In this document: in pieces, positions 21,706-27,640 of the stretch
Position numbering within the stretch: the first letter of the stretch is position 1
Layout: each line of letters starts with the position of its first letter
Origin: DASZTU01 sp035493835
GTDB lineage: Bacteria; Pseudomonadota; Alphaproteobacteria; Rhizobiales; Devosiaceae
Assembly (NCBI GenBank): GCA_035493835.1
Contig: DATJHO010000019.1
Location: forward strand, 1 to 27,640
DNA length: 27,640 nucleotides
Direction of reading: 5' to 3'
The notes under the pieces: model-generated
Told to the model about the DNA's origin: nothing
Database searches by the model: none
The model's input: the letters and a program-made list of their open reading frames with translations, nothing else
Translations under genes and position numbers: made by a program

Positions 21706-21801
21706 CCATGGTTCGACAGGCTCGCTATGAGGGTGAGTGTGTGGCCACTGCGGAGAAACAGACTCAGGCGACCTCATCCTGAGCTTGTCGAAGGACGAGG
21801 T
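21706..21801. repeat. Paired inverted repeat (GAGCTTGTCGAA family), second locus
   Basis: Arms at about 21706-21733 (ggttcgacaggctcgctatgag) and 21771-21801 (cctcatcctgagcttgtcga..) are imperfect reverse complements. Bases 21771-21799 are identical, inverted, to 15355-15383. The short ACCCC-TTTT-GGGGT palindrome at 21686-21699 just before it may help end prs transcription. Confidence 0.75.
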
Positions 21802-21844
21802 CGCCCCATCCGGTCGACGAAATCTTGAGCCCGTGACTCAGGCC

Positions 21845-21940
21845 CCCTCACCCTACCCTCTCCCCCGAGGGAGAGGGTCGTTGTGGCACGGCCATCGTCT
21901 CCTCTCCCTTGCGGAGAGGGTGCCGGCAGGGCGGGTGAGG
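21845..21940. repeat. Paired inverted repeat of CCCTCTCCC/GGGAGAGGG type
   Basis: Arms at about 21845-21878 (ctcaccctaccctctccc..gagagggt) and 21896-21940 (tctcctctcccttgcggagagggtg..gggtgag) are self-complementary and complementary to each other. The whole 21680-22114 gap, apart from promoter and leader, is made of repeats; I see no protein gene in it other than the small frame at 22036. Confidence 0.7.
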
Positions 21941-21998
21941 ACTGGGCCACATGCGGAAAGAAAGGCCCGAGACATAATGGGTTGCGGCCCCGGGGCCC

Positions 21999-22027
21999 TT
22001 GCCGCCCTTTCCCCTTTCCTCTATATC
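21999..22027 (+). promoter_or_regulatory. Candidate rplY promoter
   Basis: TTGCCG (21999-22004) and TATATC (22022-22027) are separated by 17 bases; each matches four of six consensus positions. The start would be near 22034, giving about an 80-base 5' region before the rplY ATG. Confidence 0.4.
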
Positions 22028-22035
22028 CCGCGGCC

Positions 22036-22122
22036 ATGAAGCGCCTGTCACCCCTGGAGGACGGGCGCGCGAGCTATGAAATCATGGCTCGCACCAACCA
22101 GAATGGATATTTCCATGGCTGA
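22036..22122 (+). CDS. Possible 28-codon upstream frame overlapping rplY
   Basis: ATG 22036 opens a frame (MKRLSPLEDGRASYEI, then MARTNQNGYFHG) whose TGA at 22120-22122 overlaps the rplY ATG at 22115. The predicted transcript start (about 22034) is two bases before it. The rplY ATG itself has no clear ribosome site, so coupling from this frame is conceivable. There is no other evidence that it is translated. Confidence 0.3.
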   Translation: MKRLSPLEDGRASYEIMARTNQNGYFHG

Positions 22123-22741
22123 AGCTACGTATGAGCTCAAGGCTCAGGCGCGGGCTGGAGTGGGCAAGGGGGCCGCTCGGGCACTGCGTCGTCAAGGTTT
22201 GGTTCCCGCCGTCATCTACGGCGACAAGAAAGACCCCCTGCCCATCACCATCCTCTACAAGGATGCGGTGAAGCGCATCTATGCCGGCGGTTTCCTCTCC
22301 CACGTCATCACCCTGGACGTGGACGGCGAGAAGCACAGCGTCATCCCGCGCGACTACCAGCTCGACCCGGTGAAGGATTTCCCGATCCACGTCGACTTCC
22401 TTCGCGTCGGCGCCGGTTCGAAGATCACCGTCGAGGTCCACGTGACCTTCATCAACGAAGAAGCTTCCCCGGGCATCAAGCGCGGCGGCGTGCTGAACAT
22501 CGTCCAGCACACGGTTGACCTCTCCTGCCCGGCCGACCAGATCCCCGACCACATCACGGTCGATCTCACCGGCAAGGAAGTGGGTGACACCATCCACATT
22601 TCCTCGGTTATTCTCCCCACGGGCGTTAACCCGGTGCTGCAGCGCGATTTCACCATCGCGACGATCGTTGCGCCGTCGGGCCTGAGGGCTGAAGAGGCCG
22701 CCGCTCCCGCCGAAGGGACTGCCGAGGCCAAGAAGGAATAG
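22115..22741 (+). CDS. rplY: 50S ribosomal protein L25 (general stress protein Ctc type)
   Basis: The 208-residue product has the N-terminal 5S rRNA-binding L25 domain (YELKAQARAGVGKGAARALRRQGLVPAVIYG, about 5-35). It also has the C-terminal Ctc/TL5 beta domain (about 95-185: VTFINEEASPGIKRGGVLNIVQHTVDLSCPADQIPDHITVDLTG) and an acidic Ala/Glu tail. I set the start at 22115 (MAEATYELKA) because homologues start near the YELKA motif. In-frame ATGs at 22076 and 22103 exist; GGAGG lies 15 bases before 22076. It is second in prs-rplY-pth-ychF. Confidence 0.93.
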   Translation: MAEATYELKAQARAGVGKGAARALRRQGLVPAVIYGDKKDPLPITILYKDAVKRIYAGGFLSHVITLDVDGEKHSVIPRDYQLDPVKDFPIHVDFLRVGAGSKITVEVHVTFINEEASPGIKRGGVLNIVQHTVDLSCPADQIPDHITVDLTGKEVGDTIHISSVILPTGVNPVLQRDFTIATIVAPSGLRAEEAAAPAEGTAEAKKE

Positions 22742-22779
22742 CCTTTCTTCCGGCTATGCCTTAAGCGGTAGTGACTGAG

Positions 22780-22800
22780 CGGCGCCCCTTGCGGGCGCCG
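22780..22800 (+). terminator. Hairpin between rplY and pth
   Basis: CGGCGCCC (22780-22787) pairs with GGGCGCCG (22793-22800) over a CTTGC loop. No T-run follows, so it may slow or weaken read-through into pth or stabilise rplY mRNA; it is not a clear terminator. Confidence 0.4.
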
Positions 22801-22824
22801 CGCCATTTCTGAAGCGAGGGCGCC

Positions 22825-23550
22825 ATGCACCTCTTTGTCGGCCTCGGCAATCCCGGCGACAAATACGCCCGCAACCGGCACAATATCGGCTTCATGGCCG
22901 TGGACGCGATTGCGAGCCGCTACAATTTCCCCGCCTTCCGGCAGAAGTTTTCGGGGCTCGTCGCCGAAGGCACGATCGATGGCGAGCGGGTGCTGCTGCT
23001 GAAACCGCAGACCTTCATGAATTCCTCCGGCGACAGTGTCGTCGCGGCGACCAATTTTTATAAGCTCGGCCCCGCCGACGTGACGGTTTTTTACGACGAG
23101 ATCGACCTCATCCCGGGAAAAGTCAGGATCAAGCGCGGCGGCGGCTCAGGCGGCCATAACGGCATTCGCTCGATCGATCCGCAGATCGGCGCCGATTACC
23201 GCCGGGTGCGGCTGGGTGTCGGCCATCCCGGCCACAAGGACGCGGTGATGCCACACGTGCTGGGGGACTTCTCCAAGGCCGACCAGGCCTGGCTGGTGCC
23301 GGCGCTCGACGCGGTCGCCGACAATGCGGGGCTCTTGCTCAAGGGCGACGACAACACCTTTATGAACAAGCTCGCCCTTGCCGTGGGCGGGGATGGGGCA
23401 GAGCGCCCTGCTCGTCCGGAAACCGCCGACCCCACCCGGCTCAAAGCACAGAGCCACGTCCGCGCCGCCCGCCCGAAGCAGCCCCCGGCAAAACTGCCCG
23501 AGACCGGGCCAATGGCCGACATGCTGAAGAAGATGTTCAAGAAGGACTGA
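22825..23550 (+). CDS. pth: Peptidyl-tRNA hydrolase with C-terminal extension
   Basis: The product recycles peptidyl-tRNAs by cutting the peptide-tRNA ester in the cytoplasm. Catalytic residues are visible: N9 (GLGNPG), H19 (RNRHNIGF), N66 (PQTFMNSSG) and D91 (FYDEIDL), with GGGSGGHNGIRSI. It is 241 residues against about 190-200 for E. coli; the extra 45 or so at the end are Pro/Lys/Arg-rich (KAQSHVRAARPKQPPAKLPETGP) and close with DMLKKMFKKD. Such a tail is familiar in alphaproteobacterial homologues. GAGGG lies five bases before the ATG. Confidence 0.95.
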   Translation: MHLFVGLGNPGDKYARNRHNIGFMAVDAIASRYNFPAFRQKFSGLVAEGTIDGERVLLLKPQTFMNSSGDSVVAATNFYKLGPADVTVFYDEIDLIPGKVRIKRGGGSGGHNGIRSIDPQIGADYRRVRLGVGHPGHKDAVMPHVLGDFSKADQAWLVPALDAVADNAGLLLKGDDNTFMNKLALAVGGDGAERPARPETADPTRLKAQSHVRAARPKQPPAKLPETGPMADMLKKMFKKD

Positions 23551-23596
23551 AGCGCCTTACTGCAACGCTGGCACTTGATCGCGCCCCTCTCCCCAT

Positions 23597-23699
23597 CGTC
23601 ATCCCCGGGCTTGACCCGGGGACCCATGCAGCCGTCCCACTAACTAAAGCGATCGTAGCCAGGCATCATGGCTGGCCGGGTCAAGCCCGGCCATGACGA
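23597..23699. repeat. Paired inverted repeat (GGCTTGACCCGG family)
   Basis: Arms at 23597-23629 (gtcatccccgggcttgaccc..) and 23663-23699 (..ccgggtcaagcccggccatg) are imperfect reverse complements. The end of the second arm recurs exactly at 8449-8468. The element lies between pth and ychF. Confidence 0.75.
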
Positions 23700-23782
23700 A
23701 GAAGGAGCGGCGACATTGACAGGCGGCGCGATCCGAACCATCTGGAAGCGTTGCATCTCGCGCCGCCGGAAGGATTAGGTTC

Positions 23783-24880
23783 ATGGGTTTCAAGATGGGC
23801 ATCGTGGGCCTGCCCAATGTCGGAAAATCGACGCTGTTCAACGCCCTCACCCGCACCGCCGCGGCACAGGCGGCGAACTTTCCCTTCTGCACGATCGAAC
23901 CCAATGTCGGCGAGGTCGCGGTCCCTGATGCGCGGCTCGAAAAGCTCGCCGAGATCGCCAAGTCGCAGCAGTTGATCCCGGCGCGCATGAGCTTTGTCGA
24001 TATCGCGGGCCTGGTGAAGGGCGCCAGCAAGGGCGAAGGCCTCGGCAACCAGTTTTTGGCCAATATCCGCGAATGCGACGCCATCGCCTATGTGCTGCGC
24101 TGCTTCGAGGATGCCAACATCATCCACGTCGCCAACAAGGTTGATCCGCTCGCCGACGCCGAGGTGGTCGAGACCGAGCTGATGCTCGCCGATCTCGAAA
24201 GCCTCGAAAAACGCCGCACCGGCGTCGAGAAGAAAGCCAAGGGCGGCGACAAGGACAGCAAGCTCGTCCTCGACCTGATCGACCGCTCGCTGGCACTGTT
24301 GCGGGAGGGCAAATCGGCACGGCTGGTCGAGCGCTCGGCCGACGAGGAAAAGCCCTTCCGCGAGTTGCAGCTCCTCACCAGCAAGCCGGCGCTCTATGTC
24401 TGCAACGTCGACGAAGGTTCGGCCGCCACCGGCAATGCCATGACCAAGCAGGTCGAAGACTACGCCAAGCAGCATAATGCCGCGGTGATTGTGATTTCCG
24501 CCGAGATCGAGAGCCAGCTCGCCCAGCTCCCCGATGCGGAGCAGAAGGAATATCTCGAATCCCTCGGCCTCGCCGAGCCCGGCCTCAACCGCCTGATCCG
24601 CGAAGCCTACCAGCTGCTGGGCCTCCAGACCTATTTCACTGCCGGCCCGAAGGAAGCCCGCGCCTGGACCATCCACAAGGGCGACCGCGCCCCGCAGGCG
24701 GCCGGCGTCATCCACACCGATTTCGAGCGTGGTTTTATCCGCGCCCAAACCATCGCCTATGACGACTACGTCACCCTCGGCGGCGAAGTCCCCGCCAAGG
24801 AAGCCGGCAAGGCCCGCGACGAAGGCAAGGAATACGTTGTCAAGGACGGCGACGTAATGATGTTCAAGTTCAACACCTGA
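23783..24880 (+). CDS. ychF: YchF/OLA1-type GTP/ATP-binding protein
   Basis: The 365-residue product is an Obg-family P-loop NTPase that, unlike most of the class, prefers ATP. Visible motifs are G1 GLPNVGKST (9-17), the switch FPFCTIEPNVG, G3 DIAGLVKGAS, and the YchF variant of G4, YVCNVDE, in place of NKxD. A C-terminal TGS domain (YFTAGPKEARAWTIHKGDRAPQAAGVIHTDFERGFIRAQTI) is complete. It binds ribosomes and affects stress responses. AAGGA lies a normal distance before the ATG. It ends the prs-rplY-pth-ychF series. Confidence 0.97.
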   Translation: MGFKMGIVGLPNVGKSTLFNALTRTAAAQAANFPFCTIEPNVGEVAVPDARLEKLAEIAKSQQLIPARMSFVDIAGLVKGASKGEGLGNQFLANIRECDAIAYVLRCFEDANIIHVANKVDPLADAEVVETELMLADLESLEKRRTGVEKKAKGGDKDSKLVLDLIDRSLALLREGKSARLVERSADEEKPFRELQLLTSKPALYVCNVDEGSAATGNAMTKQVEDYAKQHNAAVIVISAEIESQLAQLPDAEQKEYLESLGLAEPGLNRLIREAYQLLGLQTYFTAGPKEARAWTIHKGDRAPQAAGVIHTDFERGFIRAQTIAYDDYVTLGGEVPAKEAGKARDEGKEYVVKDGDVMMFKFNT

Positions 24881-24913
24881 TGGTCATGCCCCTCGCTCTG
24901 GCGCCCCTTCTTC

Positions 24914-25020
24914 CTTCTCCCCTTGCGGGAGAAGGTGGCGCGGAGCGACGGATGAGGGGTTTCTGCTTCCGCCCCCCCTCACCCGCGTGCTGGCACCCTC
25001 TCCCCCTTGCGGGAGAGGGA
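24914..25020. repeat. Paired inverted repeat adjoining the first MaoC gene
   Basis: Arms at 24914-24958 (cttctccccttgcgggagaa..gatgaggg) and 24975-25020 (ccctcaccc..ctctcccccttgcgggag) are reverse complements and each contains its own CTCCC-TTGC-GGGAG hairpin. The right edge reaches to within 17 bases of the MaoC GTG start, so part of that gene's purine-rich ribosome-site region abuts the repeat. Confidence 0.8.
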
Positions 25021-25036
25021 GGCTGGGGAGGGGAAG

Positions 25037-25525
25037 GTGAATAACCCCCTTCCCGCCACCCGCCGCTATTTCGAAGACCTCCACCTCGGCGAGACCATCG
25101 AACTCGGCCGCGCCACCGTTACCCGCGAGATGATCTTCGAATGGGCTCGCGAGTTTGACCCGCTGCCCTTCCATCTCGATGAAGAAGCCGCAAAAAAATC
25201 GCTGCTCGGCGGCCTCGCGTCTTCGGGCTGGCAGACCGGGGCGTTGACGCTACGCTTGCTCGGCGAGAGCTTTCTCAACGGCATCGCCACGGCCGGCGGC
25301 CTCGGCTTTTCCGACCTCAAATGGAAAAAGCCGGTGATGGTCGGCGACACCATCTCTGCCACAGCAACCATTGCTGGGCTGAGGCGCTCCAGCCATCATC
25401 CCGAACGGGGCATTCTGATGATGGATCTGGTTGTCACCAACCAGAAGGGCGACGAGGTGATGACCATGTCCCTCGCCAACCTGGTCGAAGCCCGCGAGCC
25501 CGCCGCGCAGGAGCCGGCATCGTGA
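25037..25525 (+). CDS. MaoC-like (hotdog-fold) dehydratase family protein 1
   Basis: The 162-residue product starts at GTG 25037, with GGGGAGGGGAAG directly upstream; an upstream TTG frame start lies inside the repeat. The hotdog-fold hydratase signature is present: FEWAREFDPLPFHLDEEAAKKSLLGGLASSGWQTGALTLRL, with the Asp and His of the D-P-x-x-x-H active site. MaoC-like proteins hydrate enoyl-CoA or related thioesters; the substrate is unknown. The stop overlaps the next gene (GTGA), so the two are probably partners, perhaps a heterodimer or two-step pair. Confidence 0.85.
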   Translation: MNNPLPATRRYFEDLHLGETIELGRATVTREMIFEWAREFDPLPFHLDEEAAKKSLLGGLASSGWQTGALTLRLLGESFLNGIATAGGLGFSDLKWKKPVMVGDTISATATIAGLRRSSHHPERGILMMDLVVTNQKGDEVMTMSLANLVEAREPAAQEPAS

Positions 25526-26076
25526 CCCGCTGGTTCGAAGACATCGTCATCGGCGAGCCGTACCCGCTCGGCAGCCACAGCTTTACGGAAGCCGAGATCA
25601 TCCGCTTCGGCAGGACCTATGATCCGCAATACCTGCACGTCGACCCAGAGGCGGCCAAGCACGGCCCGTTCGGCGGGCTTGTCGCGTCCGGCTGGCACAC
25701 CGTTTCCGTTGGGCATCGCAAGATGGTGGATGCGCTCGATGCCGAGGCCGAGCGCCTCCGCCAACTCGGCAAGGAGCCCGGCGTCTCCGGCCCCTCCCCC
25801 GGCGTCAACAAGGCCGAATTCAAGGCCCCGGTCCGCCCCGGCGACACCATCACCTACACCATGGTCGTGACCGGCAAGCGCCCCTCCAATTCGTTGCCCG
25901 GCTGGGGCCTCCTGTTCAACACGCTCGAGGGCGTCAACCAGCGCGGCGAGCGCGTGTACCACGCCGAGCTGGTCGCCTTCACCAAGCTGCGGGACTACAA
26001 AATGCCATTGCACCTGACCCTGCTGATGGCGCTGGCCCGCGTGCCGGGGCTCGGGCGACTGGTCAAGCGGAGCTAA
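25522..26076 (+). CDS. MaoC-like (hotdog-fold) dehydratase family protein 2
   Basis: The 184-residue product from GTG 25522 has the same hydratase signature as its neighbour: IIRFGRTYDPQYLHVDPEAAKHGPFGGLVASGWHTVSVG, with D-P-Q-Y-L-H. It has an insertion after that (KMVDALDAEAERLRQLGKEPGVSGPSPG) and a basic C-terminus (LGRLVKRS). The two proteins share FGGLVASGWHT-type residues and the KF/FKxPVRPGDTI block (KWKKPVMVGDTI in the first) and so arose by duplication. Its start overlaps the first gene's stop by four bases. Confidence 0.85.
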   Translation: MTRWFEDIVIGEPYPLGSHSFTEAEIIRFGRTYDPQYLHVDPEAAKHGPFGGLVASGWHTVSVGHRKMVDALDAEAERLRQLGKEPGVSGPSPGVNKAEFKAPVRPGDTITYTMVVTGKRPSNSLPGWGLLFNTLEGVNQRGERVYHAELVAFTKLRDYKMPLHLTLLMALARVPGLGRLVKRS

Positions 26077-26203
26077 GCCTAGCAAGCAATACCGCTTCGT
26101 CCCGCGACAACTCGTCCCGATTCCGCCACGAGCCTGCGGCATGCATTAAATCGGCGGCAGGCTGTGCCATACTGCCAATCAAGAGAATCAGCCGAGGCCT
26201 CCG

Positions 26204-26569
26204 ATGAACCGCATTCCCCTCCTCCTGCTCGTCATTGCCGCTGCCGGTCTTGCCGGGCCGGCCTTTGCGCAATCGACGCAGGGGCGCTGGGAGTGCCACG
26301 GCAATGCGCCGTCCGATCCCACCCAGCCAACCCCGCACGGGCTGCTCGCCATTTTCGGACAGAACTATACCTATGCCTCGGCGATTTTCGGCTCGACCGC
26401 CTCAGGCGGCGGCGGTGTCGAACAGCAGGAATCGGGAATTTCCTTCACCGATGGGCCGCTGGCTCAAAATGCCGGCGTCGAGACCGGCCAGATCGACACC
26501 GGCACCGGGACAGTCGCAATGGACTTGACCGGCGCCAAGGGCACGATCCTGACCTGCCTGGCAATGTGA
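26204..26569 (+). CDS. Small exported protein of unknown function
   Basis: The 121-residue product has a clear signal peptide (about residues 1-22, GLAGPAFA|QS). The mature part begins with a GRWECHG segment, ends ILTCLAM with a second cysteine (a possible disulfide), and between them is Gly/Ser/Thr-rich (GSTASGGGGVEQQESG). The WECHGNA and the TC near the end recall small exported lipocalin-like or DUF-type proteins, but I do not recognise a family. The ATG follows GAGGCCTCCG at a usable distance. Confidence 0.65.
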   Translation: MNRIPLLLLVIAAAGLAGPAFAQSTQGRWECHGNAPSDPTQPTPHGLLAIFGQNYTYASAIFGSTASGGGGVEQQESGISFTDGPLAQNAGVETGQIDTGTGTVAMDLTGAKGTILTCLAM

Positions 26570-26639
26570 CGCATTCTTGGCCATTGGCAGCGGCCCGCGA
26601 ATGAGTTAGGCGAGGCCCTCATCGTACTTAGGGGCCGGC

Positions 26640-27602
26640 ATGCCGAAGCTGAAGGCTATTTTCGACACCGATCCGGGCATTGACGACGCCATGGCGCTGC
26701 TGCTGCTGGCGCGCCATCCGGATATCGAACTGCTCGGGATCACCACCGTCTTCGGCAACGCCGATATCGAGACGGTCACGCGCAACGCGCTTTTCCTGAA
26801 GGACCGATTCGGCCTCGAAGCGCCCGTCGCGCAGGGCGCCGCGGCGCCTCTTGATGCGCCGCGGGTCCCGCGGACCCCGGCCGCCATTCATGGCGAGAAC
26901 GGCCTCGGCGATATTCCCCTTCCTGAGACCATTGCTGCAACCCTCGATCCGCGCCCGGGCCACCGGCTGATCATAGACCTGATCCGGCAACACCCGCATG
27001 AGATCACCCTGATCCCGGTCGGGCGCATGACCAATCTGGCGCTGGCCTTGCGCGAGGCTCCCGATATCGCCGGCCTGGTCAAGAGCGTCGTGATCATGGG
27101 TGGTGCCTTCGGGCGCAACGGCCACACGGGGAACGTCTCCCCGGTCGCGGAGGCAAACATCATCGGCGATCCCGTGGCGGCCGACATCGCCTTTGGCGCC
27201 AATTGGCCGGTGACCCTGGTCGGGCTCGACGTCACCAAGGAAGTGCTGATGACGCCGGCCTATGTAGAGGAACTTGCGGCCAATGGCGGCGAGGATGGCC
27301 GCTTCGTTCGCGACGTCTCCCGGCACTACGAGACGTTTTATGGTGAGCGCGACGGCATCGAAGGTTTTTATGTGCACGACGCGAGCGCGGTGACCTACGC
27401 GCTCCATCCGGAATTCTTCGCAACCGAGCGCGGCCAGATCCGCGTCGTGCCGGAGGGGCTTGCCAGGGGACAAACTATCATCAAGCCGGAAAGCTCGCGC
27501 TTCCCGCCGGGCGCCTGGGACGACCGCCCGGTGCAAACCATTTGCGTCGGCGTGCAAAGCGGCCGCGTGCTGAAGCTTTACAGGGATATCGTGGGCGGCT
27601 GA
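26640..27602 (+). CDS. Nucleoside hydrolase (inosine-uridine preferring type)
   Basis: The 320-residue product cleaves the N-glycosidic bond of ribonucleosides for salvage or breakdown. The calcium site is visible: D11, D15, D16 in FDTDPGIDDAMALLL, and D247 in FYVHDASAVTYAL. Other family blocks are GITTVFGNADIETVTRNAL, ENGLGD, PVGRMTNLALAL, SVVIMGGAF and EANIIGDPVAADIAF. The base preference cannot be told; the IunH-like motifs fit a purine/pyrimidine-nonspecific enzyme. The gene stands alone; no salvage partner is in the window. The ATG follows AGGGGCCGGC. Confidence 0.92.
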   Translation: MPKLKAIFDTDPGIDDAMALLLLARHPDIELLGITTVFGNADIETVTRNALFLKDRFGLEAPVAQGAAAPLDAPRVPRTPAAIHGENGLGDIPLPETIAATLDPRPGHRLIIDLIRQHPHEITLIPVGRMTNLALALREAPDIAGLVKSVVIMGGAFGRNGHTGNVSPVAEANIIGDPVAADIAFGANWPVTLVGLDVTKEVLMTPAYVEELAANGGEDGRFVRDVSRHYETFYGERDGIEGFYVHDASAVTYALHPEFFATERGQIRVVPEGLARGQTIIKPESSRFPPGAWDDRPVQTICVGVQSGRVLKLYRDIVGG

Positions 27603-27640
27603 GGGCCTTTCGGTCGCAGCGGCTCCCCAAGCACCCGCGT

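Noticed and set aside
20081..21709. 542-codon minus-strand frame across pgeF and prs
   Set aside because: Spans two convincing plus-strand genes and their terminator; shadow of codon bias.
1..27640. CRISPR array, insertion sequence, prophage or toxin-antitoxin pair
   Set aside because: No regularly spaced direct repeats, transposase, integrase or phage structural genes; repeats are paired inverted intergenic elements.

Overview
This is a GC-rich, gene-dense stretch of an alphaproteobacterial chromosome. Gene order points to the Hyphomicrobiales: prs-rplY-pth-ychF, ubiK/lgt/NDUFAF7-type methyltransferase/pgeF, proC-csaA, uvrC and pgsA-moaD-moaE. A Devosia-like relative is my best guess, but that rests on general resemblance and not on a search. 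Most genes are housekeeping. There are no phages, insertion sequences, CRISPR arrays, tRNAs or rRNAs that I can support.

Layout. Bases 1-148 are the tail of a dihydrofolate-reductase/RibD-like protein. Bases 454-3302 hold four consecutive same-strand genes for small exported proteins, each with a signal peptide, one bacterial SH3 domain with a conserved Cys...Trp-Cys, and a different tail (Gly/His-rich, Pro/Tyr/Arg-rich, short, short). The 665-base gap between the first two is full of inverted repeats. Bases 3316-4785 (minus) are a small membrane protein and an EamA/DMT transporter. Bases 4983-8358 are a tightly overlapping trio: DUF1176-like exported protein, pteridine-reductase-like SDR, uvrC. 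Bases 8550-10532 are an SDR-like protein lacking the catalytic Tyr/Lys and a large exported protein.

Bases 10532-11817 are the most interesting part. A class I DAHP synthase (entry to the shikimate pathway) is preceded by a 25-codon leader peptide containing YSYWYFSY, then a hairpin with a T-run, with leader bases able to form alternative pairings. This has the form of a ribosome-mediated attenuator for aromatic amino acids. The likely promoter places the transcript start at or next to the leader ATG, so the leader may be leaderless.

Bases 12034-15345 carry a 69-codon minus-strand gene ending in an SFPASDPPA motif, pgsA-moaD-moaE, and ilvE divergent from a MarR regulator. Three TGACAT half-sites lie at the 5' end of the marR reading frame. 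Bases 15532-17241 (minus) are ybjN, proC and csaA. An exact TTAA-N7-TTAAC (CtrA-type) site lies upstream of ybjN. Bases 17595-20629 are ubiK (minus) and the lgt/methyltransferase/pgeF operon. Bases 20747-24880 are prs, rplY, pth and ychF. Bases 25037-27602 are two overlapping MaoC-like genes, a small exported protein and a nucleoside hydrolase.

Several intergenic spaces are filled by paired inverted repeats of at least three families. One repeat arm of 29 bases occurs identically (inverted) about 6.4 kb apart.
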